Under the pieces are notes generated by a model. That model ran no database searches. It was not told where the DNA came from and was given only the letters and a program-made list of their open reading frames with translations. Shown piece after piece: positions 8,165 through 17,128 of a stretch of DNA of 64,000 nucleotides. Every line of letters begins with the position of its first letter. Position 1 is the stretch's first letter. The position numbers and the translations under genes were made by a program. Source of the stretch: Flavobacteriaceae bacterium (lineage in GTDB: Bacteria; Bacteroidota; Bacteroidia; Flavobacteriales; Flavobacteriaceae); assembly GCA_013214065.1 (NCBI GenBank), contig JABSPK010000003.1:62001-126000 (forward strand), read 5' to 3'.

Positions 8165-9314
8165 CATATCACAAAAAGGCCGTTTCGTAGTAACGGCCTT
8201 TTTTCTTTTCTTCTGTGTTCTTGCTTCGGCCCAACAAGATCATAAAGGGCGGGTTATCGATGGCAAGACCGGAGCCCCCATTCCTTACGTGAATATCGGT
8301 ATCCAAGAACGTAATGTCGGTACGGTGAGCAATGAAGAAGGCATCTTTCACTTAGTCCTGACCCAATTCGAACCGCGACCTGACGAACTGATTTTATTTT
8401 CCGCTCTTGGCTATGAATCCCTCGAAATTGCGATAAAGGATTTTCCCATGGTTTTCAATACCTATCCCGACTTCAAAATGAAGCCCTCCCCATTGGCGTT
8501 GAATGAAGTGGTGGTCAGTAATCGTGAAGGGCGTTTCATTCCTGATAATATCGGGTACCGGAATTATGGGGAACAGGATTTCGGGTACTGGAAGGATAAC
8601 ATCGCTTTAGGGGGTGAACTCGCGACCCGCATTTTTGCCAAAACCGGTTTGCGCCGTCTAGAACGCCTCCAGTTCGAGGTTTTTCATAATCCATCCGACA
8701 GTTTACTACTCCGTGTGAACATCTATGACGATGACGGTAGCCTTGGCCGACCGAACACCAATCTGAATACCTCGAAGAAGAACATATTGGTTACCGTTAA
8801 AAAGGACGACCATATCAAGTGGGTCGATTTACAGCCCTATGACATCTATGTTAAAGACGATTTCATGGTCTCATTGGAGTTGTTGCAGGTATACGGCAAT
8901 GAAGAATTGGGCTTGCTCTTGGCCGCGGCAAGTAGCCGTTACGGATCCTATCGAAAATACGCTAGCCAAGCAAAATGGAAGCGGATCAATGATCGGAACA
9001 TGGCCTATTATTTAGAGACTTCCCTGATGGTCCCTGATAAAGTTGCCGACCGCTATGAACGGCGCACCGCGAAGAAAAAGAAAAAAGCACGCACGCTATC
9101 CGGTTTTACCATCGAAAGGGGACGCATGTTATCGAACGTCCAAGTACTGAACCAACGCACTAAGGATCAGGTCATGACCGACGAAAAAGGCCGCTATACC
9201 ATAGAAGTCCGAAAAAACGATCTCTTGCGTTTCTCCAAGGAAGGGTATAAAACGCTACAGCTCCAAGTGGCCGATAAATTGACGGCCAACATCATTATGA
9301 AAGCGCGGAAATAA
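8145..9314 (+). CDS. Secreted protein with N- and C-terminal carboxypeptidase-regulatory-like domains
   Basis: A 389-residue protein. The signal peptide core is FVVTAFFLFFCVLASAQQ. A carboxypeptidase-D-regulatory-like domain follows (KGRVIDGKTGAPIPYVNIGI, about residues 33-120) with the linker ALNEVVVSN. A middle beta-rich region of about 170 residues is not recognised. A second, shorter regulatory-like domain ends the protein (TLSGFTIERGRMLSNVQV...TDEKGRYTIEV). No ATG exists upstream of the signal core; the only usual start in frame is GTG at 8145, inside the previous gene. It sits 16 bases before the third plug paralogue, suggesting co-transcription. Regulatory-domain N-termini are common on Bacteroidota surface proteins. 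Confidence 0.75.
   Translation: MDWPLNNISQKGRFVVTAFFLFFCVLASAQQDHKGRVIDGKTGAPIPYVNIGIQERNVGTVSNEEGIFHLVLTQFEPRPDELILFSALGYESLEIAIKDFPMVFNTYPDFKMKPSPLALNEVVVSNREGRFIPDNIGYRNYGEQDFGYWKDNIALGGELATRIFAKTGLRRLERLQFEVFHNPSDSLLLRVNIYDDDGSLGRPNTNLNTSKKNILVTVKKDDHIKWVDLQPYDIYVKDDFMVSLELLQVYGNEELGLLLAAASSRYGSYRKYASQAKWKRINDRNMAYYLETSLMVPDKVADRYERRTAKKKKKARTLSGFTIERGRMLSNVQVLNQRTKDQVMTDEKGRYTIEVRKNDLLRFSKEGYKTLQLQVADKLTANIIMKARK
8173..8206 (+). terminator. Strong intrinsic terminator lying inside the next gene's signal-peptide codons
   Basis: AAAAAGGCCGTT, six-base loop TCGTAG, AACGGCCTTTTTT: a perfect stem with a T run, 9 bases after the stop of paralogue B. The same bases encode part of the signal peptide of the following gene. 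Confidence 0.85.
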
Positions 9315-9330
9315 TCCGTAACTTCTGTTC

Positions 9331-11559
9331 ATGAGCCTTGTACGAAACACCAACCTACTTTTCGTATTGTTGCTTGTGCCCGTACTGGGCATGTCGCAGC
9401 AGCAAGATGCCCTGACCGTTTTTTGGGATTGTTCACTTTCACACGCCAAAACCGAAACTACCGTTGAAACGCGATTTTTGGATAGTCTGATCCAGGCAGA
9501 CCGCATTGAAAAAGTACGATGGGTCTCCTTTTCGGACAGCTACGAAATCACGGATTTGGATGGCCCCGACTTGGGGCGGTCCTTGAAGGACGCTATTGAA
9601 AACGCGGTGTATGACGGAAGTACCGATTTCGACAATCTAGATCATGTTGCGCGAATGGGGCGGGTAGTGGCCGTTACGGATGGAAATATCGTGGTCCCCA
9701 ATGATTTCCTTTCGCTCGACAAGGGAGATTTGCTCCTGGTCAATTCCACCAAGGCCGATACCAAGACCTTACAACTATGGGGCTTTTTGAACCGGGTCGA
9801 CCTTATCGACCTCGATCCGGATAACCGATCCCAAATTGCCCCAAAAAAAGGGATCAAAGGAGCAGTATACTTGGATGGAAAGCCCCTGGCACAGGTTTTG
9901 GTCGAGGGTGCCCCAGGCAATGAGCCTGTAATTACCGATGCTTCCGGACGATTTGAATATGGCGGACGGGTGGGGGATACGCTCCGTATTTCCTTGAACG
10001 GGGAACGCGAAATGATCCAGGTCATCGCCTCTCGAGATACTGATGTCACTTTCTTTTTAGACTCACAAACCGTTGCCCTTGATGAAGTCGTGGTCAAAGA
10101 CCGTTACCTGACCAAAACCACCAAGGTCAGAACCGCCTATGGCCTCCAAAATGAAAATGCTGTTGGCTATTCGGTGGGTACGGTGGCCGATAGCGATATC
10201 AATGATTCCGAAGCGAAATTACACGAAGCCCTAGATGGTAAGGTCTCGGGCATGCAGATAACCAAAGCATCTGGTTGGGATAATCGAAGTACACTGGGCC
10301 GAACGTTGATCAGGGGAACGAATTCCATCAATATGAACAATTATGCCCTGATCGTCATTGATGGGATTCCCGTGGAGTCAACGGATAAATTCGGGGCATT
10401 CGGTGCCAACGCCACCTTGACTGCAGTGAACAATGCCAGTCCAAGTGCACAGGGGCAACGGGAGGCACTTTTCGATCATGTAAATCCGGATAATATCGCC
10501 GAGGTAACCGTGCTAAAGGGCCTTGCGGCCACCAACCGCTTCGGCACCTTGGGGGCCAACGGCGTCATCATGATCACGACCAAGACTTCCTTGGGTGGGG
10601 ATGCTTCGGGCAAACCGATCGATCGCGCGCGTCTGACCGACAACATCTTCGAAGGCAAATTGGTCTCGAAGAAGGGTCAGTTGAACACCAAATACCTCAA
10701 GGCCCTGAAAAAGGCCAAGAGCGTCAAGGCGGCGTATCAATTGTATTTGGAACAACGCGGAGCGTATAAGGAGCAATTCCACTATTATATCGATGTGGCC
10801 GATTATTTCCGAACGGCCAATACCCGTTTGGCCGATAAAGTCCTTTCGAACATCATCGAACTGGACCTGGGGTATGACGCGCTGCGGGCCCTCTATTTGA
10901 ATTACGTGCATTTGGGCGCAAATCAGAAAGCATTGTTGACCGCGCGGTTGCTGACCGAGGGCCATCCGAAGAAGATCCAGGCGCACTTCGAAGTTGCCAT
11001 GGCGCACAAAAAGGCGGGCAACTACCAACAGGCCCTTCAACTGCTCAACGGTATGGTGACCGGCACCTTGGATCCGCGTACCGATTTCAGTCCGCTGCAT
11101 AAGGTCGCGGCCACCGAACTACGCAATTTAGTCAACCAAAGGAAAGGACAACTCGATTTGGACCAGGTCGATGCCGCGTATCGCAACAACCTGACCTACA
11201 ATGCCCGGTTGGTCATCGATTGGCAAGGGGCTTCCGACGCCTTCGTTTTGAAGTTCGTGAACCCCCAAAACCGTTTTTTCGATTGGGAGCATTCGGCCTT
11301 GGCCGATAAACAGGCCATCGTCAATGAACGCCGGCATGGGTATTCGGTCGAACAATTCGAGATCGTGGGCGACATGGCCGTGGGCCAATGGCAGGTGTAC
11401 GTGACCAACCTTAGCACTTCACAAGAAACCCCGAATTGGGTCAAGTGTACGGTACAGTACAACTACGGAAAACCGAACCAACGTTCGGAAGAGCATCTGG
11501 TACGCTTGGACAAGGACAGCGACAAAGAACAGCTGTTCTTCACCTTTACGGCCAACTAA
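9331..11559 (+). CDS. Secreted vWA-like / carboxypeptidase-regulatory / TonB plug / TPR / DUF2135-like protein without a barrel (paralogue C)
   Basis: A 742-residue divergent third paralogue. After the signal peptide (MSLVRNTNLLFVLLLVPVLGMSQ) comes an extra domain of about 140 residues that looks like a von Willebrand A domain: a MIDAS-type DCSLS at residue 33 and VVAVTDGN about 90 residues later. Then come a carboxypeptidase-regulatory domain (GIKGAVYLDGKPLAQVLVEG), a linker VALDEVVVKDR, a SusC-like plug (EALDGKVSGMQI, LIRGTNSI, ALIVIDGIPV, FGTLGANGVIMITT), TPR-like helices (QAHFEVAMAHKKAGNYQQAL) and a DUF2135-like C-terminus (ARLVIDWQGASDAFVLKF, GYSVEQFEIV, CTVQYNYGKP). No barrel strands are visible. 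Its stop codon overlaps that of the convergent carboxylase gene. Confidence 0.8.
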   Translation: MSLVRNTNLLFVLLLVPVLGMSQQQDALTVFWDCSLSHAKTETTVETRFLDSLIQADRIEKVRWVSFSDSYEITDLDGPDLGRSLKDAIENAVYDGSTDFDNLDHVARMGRVVAVTDGNIVVPNDFLSLDKGDLLLVNSTKADTKTLQLWGFLNRVDLIDLDPDNRSQIAPKKGIKGAVYLDGKPLAQVLVEGAPGNEPVITDASGRFEYGGRVGDTLRISLNGEREMIQVIASRDTDVTFFLDSQTVALDEVVVKDRYLTKTTKVRTAYGLQNENAVGYSVGTVADSDINDSEAKLHEALDGKVSGMQITKASGWDNRSTLGRTLIRGTNSINMNNYALIVIDGIPVESTDKFGAFGANATLTAVNNASPSAQGQREALFDHVNPDNIAEVTVLKGLAATNRFGTLGANGVIMITTKTSLGGDASGKPIDRARLTDNIFEGKLVSKKGQLNTKYLKALKKAKSVKAAYQLYLEQRGAYKEQFHYYIDVADYFRTANTRLADKVLSNIIELDLGYDALRALYLNYVHLGANQKALLTARLLTEGHPKKIQAHFEVAMAHKKAGNYQQALQLLNGMVTGTLDPRTDFSPLHKVAATELRNLVNQRKGQLDLDQVDAAYRNNLTYNARLVIDWQGASDAFVLKFVNPQNRFFDWEHSALADKQAIVNERRHGYSVEQFEIVGDMAVGQWQVYVTNLSTSQETPNWVKCTVQYNYGKPNQRSEEHLVRLDKDSDKEQLFFTFTAN

Positions 11560-13184
11560 ACTTGTAAGACCCCAAGGTTGAATGGCTTGGTTATTGGAGC
11601 ATGATCCGCCGCTTCGATTCCGGCCGAAATCCATTTCCTCGTCGCTAAGGGGTCGATGATGGCATCGGTCCAAAGGCGTGCTGCGGCATAGTACGGGCTG
11701 ATTTGTTGATCGTAACGTGCCTTGATGGTATCGAATAAGTCCTTTTCTTTTTTAGCATCAAAGGTTTCCCCTTTCTTTTCCAAGGCCGCCTTTTCGATCT
11801 GTAACAATACCTTGGCCGCGGAGTTTCCGCTCATAACGGCCAATTCGGCACTAGGCCAGGCCACGATAAGTCTAGGGTCATAAGCCTTGCCGCACATGGC
11901 ATAGTTGCCTGCGCCATAACTATTACCGACCACCACGGTGAACTTGGGTACTACGGAATTACTGACCGCGTTCACCATTTTCGCACCGTCTTTGATGATG
12001 CCCCCATGTTCACTCTTACTCCCCACCATAAACCCGGTAACGTCTTGTAAAAAAACCAATGGAATTTTCTTTTGGTTGCAATTGGCGATAAAGCGGGTAG
12101 CCTTGTCGGCCGAATCCGAATAGATCACCCCACCGAATTGCATCTCACCTTTACCGCTTTTGACCACTTTACGCTGGTTCGCGACAATACCTACGGCCCA
12201 ACCATCGATTCGGGCATAGCCGGTTAATAGCGTCTTCCCGTATCCTTCTTTGTATTGTTCAAAATCGGAATCATCGACCAGTCGCTTGATGATTTCCAAC
12301 ATATCGTACTGATCGGATCGCGAACGGGGAAGGATTCCGAAGATATCCTCTGGGTTCTCTTTTGGGGCTTTGGCCTGAACGCGATTGTAACCGGCCGATT
12401 CGGCATCGCCGATTTTGGATATCAGCCCTTTGATGGTATCCAAGGCGGCTTTGTCGTCTTTGGCTTTGTAATCGGTTACCCCACTGATTTCGCAATGGGT
12501 CGTCGCCCCACCCAAGGTTTCGTTATCGATACTTTCACCGATAGCCGCCTTGACCAGGTAACCTCCCGCCAAGAAAATACTGCCCGTCTTATCAACGATC
12601 AGGGCTTCATCGCTCATAATGGGCAAATAAGCCCCACCGGCCACACAACTTCCCATTACGGCAGCGATCTGGGTAATCCCTGAGCTGCTCATGATGGCGT
12701 TGTTCCGGAAAATACGCCCGAAGTGTTCTTTATCTGGAAAAATCTCATCTTGCATCGGCAGGTATACCCCGGCACTGTCGACCAAATAGATAATGGGCAA
12801 ACGGTTCTCAATGGCCAATTCTTGGGCCCTAAGGTTCTTTTTTCCGGTAATCGGAAACCAGGCACCGGCTTTAACGGTGGCATCGTTGGCCACCACAATG
12901 CATTGCCTGCCGTGTACGTGGCCGATTTTGACCACTACCCCGGCCGAAGGACAACCCCCGTGTTCTTCATACATGCCCTCACCGGCGAAACCTCCGATCT
13001 CGATGCTTTGATCATCATCATCGAGCAAATAGGCGATACGCTCACGAGCGGTCAGCTTTCCTTTGGCATGGTGCTTTTCAATTCGACCTTTACCGCCGCC
13101 CAATTTGACTTTGGCAAAGCGATTCCGCAGTTCGGAGAGCTGCAGTTTGTTATGGTCCTCGTTTTTATTGAAATTGATATCCAT
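11556..13184 (-). CDS. Acyl-CoA carboxylase carboxyltransferase (beta) subunit
   Basis: A 542-residue biotin-dependent carboxyltransferase, full length for the family, closest in character to methylcrotonyl-CoA or propionyl-CoA carboxylase beta. Crotonase-fold motifs are clear: GGGKGRIEKHHAKGKLTARERI at the N-terminus (about residue 32), the oxyanion-type GSCVAGGAYLP and VGNSYGAGNYAMCGKAYDP, and the C-terminal PYYAAARLWTDAIIDP. It transfers carboxyl from carboxybiotin to an acyl-CoA in the cytoplasm; the biotin-bearing alpha subunit is not in the window. The substrate cannot be fixed by eye. It converges on paralogue C with shared stop bases. Confidence 0.9.
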   Translation of the reverse strand: MDINFNKNEDHNKLQLSELRNRFAKVKLGGGKGRIEKHHAKGKLTARERIAYLLDDDDQSIEIGGFAGEGMYEEHGGCPSAGVVVKIGHVHGRQCIVVANDATVKAGAWFPITGKKNLRAQELAIENRLPIIYLVDSAGVYLPMQDEIFPDKEHFGRIFRNNAIMSSSGITQIAAVMGSCVAGGAYLPIMSDEALIVDKTGSIFLAGGYLVKAAIGESIDNETLGGATTHCEISGVTDYKAKDDKAALDTIKGLISKIGDAESAGYNRVQAKAPKENPEDIFGILPRSRSDQYDMLEIIKRLVDDSDFEQYKEGYGKTLLTGYARIDGWAVGIVANQRKVVKSGKGEMQFGGVIYSDSADKATRFIANCNQKKIPLVFLQDVTGFMVGSKSEHGGIIKDGAKMVNAVSNSVVPKFTVVVGNSYGAGNYAMCGKAYDPRLIVAWPSAELAVMSGNSAAKVLLQIEKAALEKKGETFDAKKEKDLFDTIKARYDQQISPYYAAARLWTDAIIDPLATRKWISAGIEAADHAPITKPFNLGVLQV

Positions 13185-13288
13185 GTTTCCTATATTTCCG
13201 GTCCAGCTAAGATACTACGACAAATATGAATGCCGAGGTTAAGGTTGGGGCATTTTTTACGATATTTGATTTTCACTTATAGGAATTT

Positions 13289-13471
13289 ATGGGAATGAAC
13301 AAGAACACAGTGTTGACCTATGCTACGATAATAATGATCGTGGTGGGATTGGGAATGATAGCCTTGGGGGCGTTCAAATATGATGAAGTCGCAGGTTACG
13401 GTTTCGGTGCGGTCGGTGTCGGCTTCTTTGCCATAGCCTGGGTGTTCAATGCCCTTAAAGGAAGGGTATGA
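13289..13471 (+). CDS. Small CAL67264-type membrane protein
   Basis: A 60-residue protein with two predicted membrane segments (TYATIIMIVVGLGMIALGAF and FGAVGVGFFAIAWVF) and a short basic tail KGRV. From memory it matches the flavobacterial family annotated CAL67264 family membrane protein; function is unknown. The start is ATG 13289 or 13295. It stands between divergent acyl-CoA carboxylase and the downstream ettA, 73 bases away, possibly co-transcribed. Confidence 0.75.
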   Translation: MGMNKNTVLTYATIIMIVVGLGMIALGAFKYDEVAGYGFGAVGVGFFAIAWVFNALKGRV

Positions 13472-13544
13472 TCGGTTTTCTCCTTTAGCTGGAGCGACCT
13501 TCGAAAATTCAAGATTTAAATAACACTACCAAGAACATACACCT

Positions 13545-15236
13545 ATGTCAGACGATAAAAAGGTCATTTTTTCAATGACCGGCGTGACCAAAACCTTCAA
13601 GACGGCCAATACCCCCGTTTTGAAGAACATTTACCTCAGTTTTTTCTACGGCGCCAAAATCGGCATTTTGGGATTGAACGGATCGGGAAAGTCGACGCTG
13701 TTGAAGATCATAGCCGGAGTCGATAAGAACTATCAGGGCGATGTCGTCTTTTCACCCGGATATACCGTGGGATACTTAGAACAGGAACCCCAACTGGATG
13801 AATCGAAGACGGTGTTGGAAGTGGTCAAAGAAGGGGTGGCCGAAACGGTCGCCATCTTGGATGAATACAACAAGATCAATGACATGTTTGGGCTGCCCGA
13901 GGTCTATGAGGATGCCGATAAAATGCAAAAGTTGATGGATAAGCAAGCAGCTTTGCAAGACCAAATCGACGCCAGCAATGCATGGGAGTTGGATACCAAG
14001 TTGGAAATCGCCATGGATGCCTTACGAACCCCGGAAGGGAGCCAACCCATATCAGTATTATCAGGAGGGGAACGCCGACGCGTTGCCCTTTGCAGGTTAT
14101 TGCTCAAAGAACCGGATGTCTTGCTATTGGATGAGCCGACCAACCATTTGGATGCCGAATCGGTACATTGGTTGGAACATCATTTAGCCCAATACAAAGG
14201 CACCGTCATCGCCGTAACGCACGACCGGTATTTCTTGGATAATGTCGCAGGATGGATCTTGGAACTTGACCGTGGTGAGGGAATACCTTGGAAGGGTAAC
14301 TACTCCGGATGGCTAGACCAAAAAGCAAAACGCTTGGCCCAAGAAAGCAAGCAGGCTTCCAAACGCCAAAAGACCTTGGAACGCGAATTGGAATGGGTAC
14401 GACAAGGGGCCAAAGGAAGACAGGCAAAACAAAAGGCCCGTTTGAAGAACTACGACAAGTTGGCCAATCAAGATCAAAAACAACTCGAGGAGAAACTCGA
14501 AATCTATATCCCCAATGGTCCTAGATTGGGGACCAATGTCATTGAGGCCAGTGGAGTAAGCAAGGCGTTTGGGGATAAATTGCTTTATGAAGACTTGAAT
14601 TTCAAATTACCTCAGGCAGGTATTGTTGGGATCATCGGTCCGAACGGGGCTGGAAAGACCACCATATTCAGAATGGTTATGGGTGAGGAAACCCCCGATA
14701 AAGGATCGTTTGCCGTTGGTGAAACCGCTAAATTGGCCTATGTCGACCAAAGCCATTCCAACATTGATCCCGAAAAGACGATTTGGGAAAACTTCAGTGA
14801 TGGTCAAGAATTGGTGATGATGGGTGGCAAACAAGTAAATTCAAGGGCCTATCTGAGCCGCTTCAATTTTTCAGGGAGCGAACAGAACAAAAAAGTGAAT
14901 ATGTTATCAGGTGGCGAGCGGAACCGTTTGCACCTGGCCATGACCTTAAAAGAAGAGGGGAATGTGCTGTTGCTTGATGAGCCTACCAATGATTTGGATG
15001 TCAATACGCTTCGGGCCCTTGAAGAAGGTCTGGAAAATTTCGCGGGCTGTGCCGTGATCATATCCCACGACCGCTGGTTCTTGGATCGGATTTGCACCCA
15101 TATTTTAGCCTTCGAAGGGGATTCGCAAGTTTATTTTTTCGAGGGATCATTCTCCGATTACGAAGAAAACAAGAAGAAACGTTTGGGCACCGATATCATG
15201 CCAAAGCGCATCAAATACAAAAAGCTCATCCGATAA
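13545..15236 (+). CDS. ettA: Energy-dependent translational throttle protein EttA (ABC-F ATPase)
   Basis: A 563-residue soluble protein with two ABC domains and no membrane segments. Walker A motifs are GLNGSGKST and GPNGAGKTT; signatures LSGGERRRVALCRLL and LSGGERNRLHLAMTL; Walker B LLLDEPTNHLD and LLLDEPTNDLD. Length and the linker rich in Lys/Arg/Gln (about residues 255-315) match EttA, which binds the ribosomal E site and gates entry into elongation according to ATP/ADP. Other ABC-F proteins are possible but the end of the sequence (YEENKKKRLG...PKRIKYKKL) fits EttA. Confidence 0.93.
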   Translation: MSDDKKVIFSMTGVTKTFKTANTPVLKNIYLSFFYGAKIGILGLNGSGKSTLLKIIAGVDKNYQGDVVFSPGYTVGYLEQEPQLDESKTVLEVVKEGVAETVAILDEYNKINDMFGLPEVYEDADKMQKLMDKQAALQDQIDASNAWELDTKLEIAMDALRTPEGSQPISVLSGGERRRVALCRLLLKEPDVLLLDEPTNHLDAESVHWLEHHLAQYKGTVIAVTHDRYFLDNVAGWILELDRGEGIPWKGNYSGWLDQKAKRLAQESKQASKRQKTLERELEWVRQGAKGRQAKQKARLKNYDKLANQDQKQLEEKLEIYIPNGPRLGTNVIEASGVSKAFGDKLLYEDLNFKLPQAGIVGIIGPNGAGKTTIFRMVMGEETPDKGSFAVGETAKLAYVDQSHSNIDPEKTIWENFSDGQELVMMGGKQVNSRAYLSRFNFSGSEQNKKVNMLSGGERNRLHLAMTLKEEGNVLLLDEPTNDLDVNTLRALEEGLENFAGCAVIISHDRWFLDRICTHILAFEGDSQVYFFEGSFSDYEENKKKRLGTDIMPKRIKYKKLIR

Positions 15237-15241
15237 ACGCC

Positions 15242-16003
15242 TCAATACCAGCGAAGCAGGCTAACTTGGATTCCTTCGTTTTGCGACCTTACGATTCTCT
15301 TGAAACGTTGCACGTCACTTAACCCGGCACTACCGCGGTAGTGATAGGGAATCACTTCTTTGGGCTCGAATTCCAAGACAGCATCCGCGGCGCTCGCTAC
15401 GTCCATGGTATAGGGCAGGTTCATGCAGACAAAAGCCTTGTCGATATCCTTCAGTGCCCGCATTTCAGGGATATCTTCGGTATCCCCCGAAATATAGATC
15501 CGTTCATCGGCCATTTCCAATACGTACCCATTACCGCGACCCTTAGGGTGAAAATCGAGTGCCTCTTCGCGAAGGTTGTACATTGGAATCGCCCTAATGG
15601 TAATCCCAAAGCGTTCTTTTTGATCACCATTGTGTAAGACATCCAACTGCGGGTCAAATTCATTGGGCATCCCTTTGGCGGCGGCTTGGGGCAAGATGAT
15701 CTTTGCATTAGTGGTTTCGAGGACTTTCAAAGTCCCGAGGTCGAAATGGTCGCCATGGATGTCCGTAATCAGGATCAGGTCGGCAGGCTTTTGTCCGGCA
15801 AAGGCTTCTTTTCCCCCAACGGGATCCACATAAAGTACCACCCCGTTCCATTCCAGCACGAAGGTAGCGTGTTCGATGGGGTGAACGACCAATTGGTTTT
15901 GCGAAAGGTCTTTTTCCGTTTCAGTGGGGATCGAAGCTTGTTTATTCCGGCAGGAAAAGGCAATGAAAACGGTCAAGCCAAGCATGCAATAGAAAAACCG
16001 CAT
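15242..16003 (-). CDS. Lipoprotein metallo-beta-lactamase-fold hydrolase (UlaG-like)
   Basis: A 253-residue protein. The N-terminus MRFFYCMLGLTVFIAFSC looks like a lipoprotein signal with the lipid cysteine at residue 18. The mature part has the MBL-fold features of the UlaG/YtnP-like group: HATFVLEWNGVVLYVDPVGG, the metal motif TDIHGDHFD, ISGDTEDIPEM and a late His in PYHYRGSAG. It is probably anchored in a membrane facing the periplasm; the substrate is unknown. It ends six bases from the convergent ettA stop. Confidence 0.82.
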   Translation of the reverse strand: MRFFYCMLGLTVFIAFSCRNKQASIPTETEKDLSQNQLVVHPIEHATFVLEWNGVVLYVDPVGGKEAFAGQKPADLILITDIHGDHFDLGTLKVLETTNAKIILPQAAAKGMPNEFDPQLDVLHNGDQKERFGITIRAIPMYNLREEALDFHPKGRGNGYVLEMADERIYISGDTEDIPEMRALKDIDKAFVCMNLPYTMDVASAADAVLEFEPKEVIPYHYRGSAGLSDVQRFKRIVRSQNEGIQVSLLRWY

Positions 16004-16154
16004 TATTTTTTTATTTCCCTAAAGCTACGTATTTAAAGGCTTACCAAAGTTTTTTATCGGAAAAAGAACCGACCGAAATCTAAATCGAAAACCATGACGT
16101 ATATAAACCAAACACTAGAAATAATTTTTTAGAGCGATTACTAAAATCAAAATT

Positions 16155-17042
16155 ATGACAGAGACAAAAAGTAACAACGGATTGAAAGTGATAGCGGGCC
16201 TTTTAGGGGTGATCCTTTTAGGGACCATCATCTACACCGTTAGTCTTTACCAAGACAAGAAAAAAACCACAACTGCCTTAAAGCAGGAAAAAGATTTGGT
16301 GGTTGAAGACTTGAACAGTTTGAAGTCAGAGTATGACAAAGCGATCCTTGAAAGCAATGCCACCAATGAGGAATTGGTCGCTGCAAGGGATAACATTGCA
16401 AAATATATCGACTCGGTGCAAGGTATGAAGGCCGATATCGCCTCATTATCAAGATACCGTCGTCAAGTGAGCGTCTTGAAAGCGGAACGCGAAGAGCTAT
16501 TGAAGCAGGTCGATTCCTTGACCCAATCGAATTCATTGTTGGCCATGCAACGCGACAGTACCTTTGTCGAGTTGGAAAAACAAACCGTATTCAACGATTC
16601 ATTGGTCGTGCAGAACACCCAATTGGCTGATGCCGTTGAAAGAGGTTCGGCCTTGAACCTTTCAGAATTCAAAATCGATGCGGTAAAAGAGCGCAATAGC
16701 GGTCGATTGGTCTCAACTTCAAGAGCAAAAGCTACCGATAAGTTCAAAGTTTGTTTTACCGTTGCCGATAACGTAATCGCCCAAGCTGGTGATCGTGAGT
16801 TCTTCATCGAAGTACTTGACCCGCAAGGGAACGTTTTGGGCGAAAGCTTCAGCAAGTCAAACGAAGACGGGGCATCGATTACCTACAGCAAGGGCACCAG
16901 TTTCTACTATGAGAACAGTTCATTGGATGTCTGCGATTACATCAACAAACCGGCCAGTAATTTCCAAAAAGGGAACTACATGGTGAATGTCTATGACGAC
17001 GGCTTGAAATTGTTGGGTACCTCGAAGTTCACCCTAAAATAA
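16155..17042 (+). CDS. Membrane-anchored coiled-coil protein, function unknown
   Basis: A 295-residue protein with one N-terminal membrane segment (residues about 10-27, VIAGLLGVILLGTIIYTV), a long heptad-rich coiled coil (about 33-165) and a C-terminal beta-rich domain (about 180-295, KFKVCFTVADNVIAQAGDREF). Relatives in flavobacteria are, from memory, often mislabelled as chromosome-partitioning proteins because of the coiled coil; nothing here resembles ParA, as no Walker motif is present. It probably stands in the inner membrane with its bulk in the periplasm. It is monocistronic, with its own terminator. Confidence 0.75.
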   Translation: MTETKSNNGLKVIAGLLGVILLGTIIYTVSLYQDKKKTTTALKQEKDLVVEDLNSLKSEYDKAILESNATNEELVAARDNIAKYIDSVQGMKADIASLSRYRRQVSVLKAEREELLKQVDSLTQSNSLLAMQRDSTFVELEKQTVFNDSLVVQNTQLADAVERGSALNLSEFKIDAVKERNSGRLVSTSRAKATDKFKVCFTVADNVIAQAGDREFFIEVLDPQGNVLGESFSKSNEDGASITYSKGTSFYYENSSLDVCDYINKPASNFQKGNYMVNVYDDGLKLLGTSKFTLK

Positions 17043-17074
17043 GCTTCTAAACACTACACACACTATATACACGG

Positions 17075-17108
17075 AAAAGGGCGGTCATTGATTTGACCGC
17101 CCTTTTTT
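17075..17108 (+). terminator. Intrinsic terminator after the coiled-coil gene
   Basis: GGGCGGTCA, six-base loop, TGACCGCCC followed by six T and preceded by four A, so it can also act for the convergent fumC gene. Confidence 0.9.
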
Positions 17109-17128
17109 CATTTTCGTTTCACGAATGA

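Noticed and set aside
3783-11559. Reading the plug proteins as frameshifted or truncated ordinary TonB receptors
   Set aside because: Three independent copies share the same complete TPR and C-terminal domains after the plug, without degraded barrel sequence between them; decay would not give the same replacement three times.
12255-13229. Plus-strand open frames of 142 and 168 codons inside the carboxylase gene
   Set aside because: They lie wholly within a full-length, highly conserved carboxyltransferase on the other strand and match no family.
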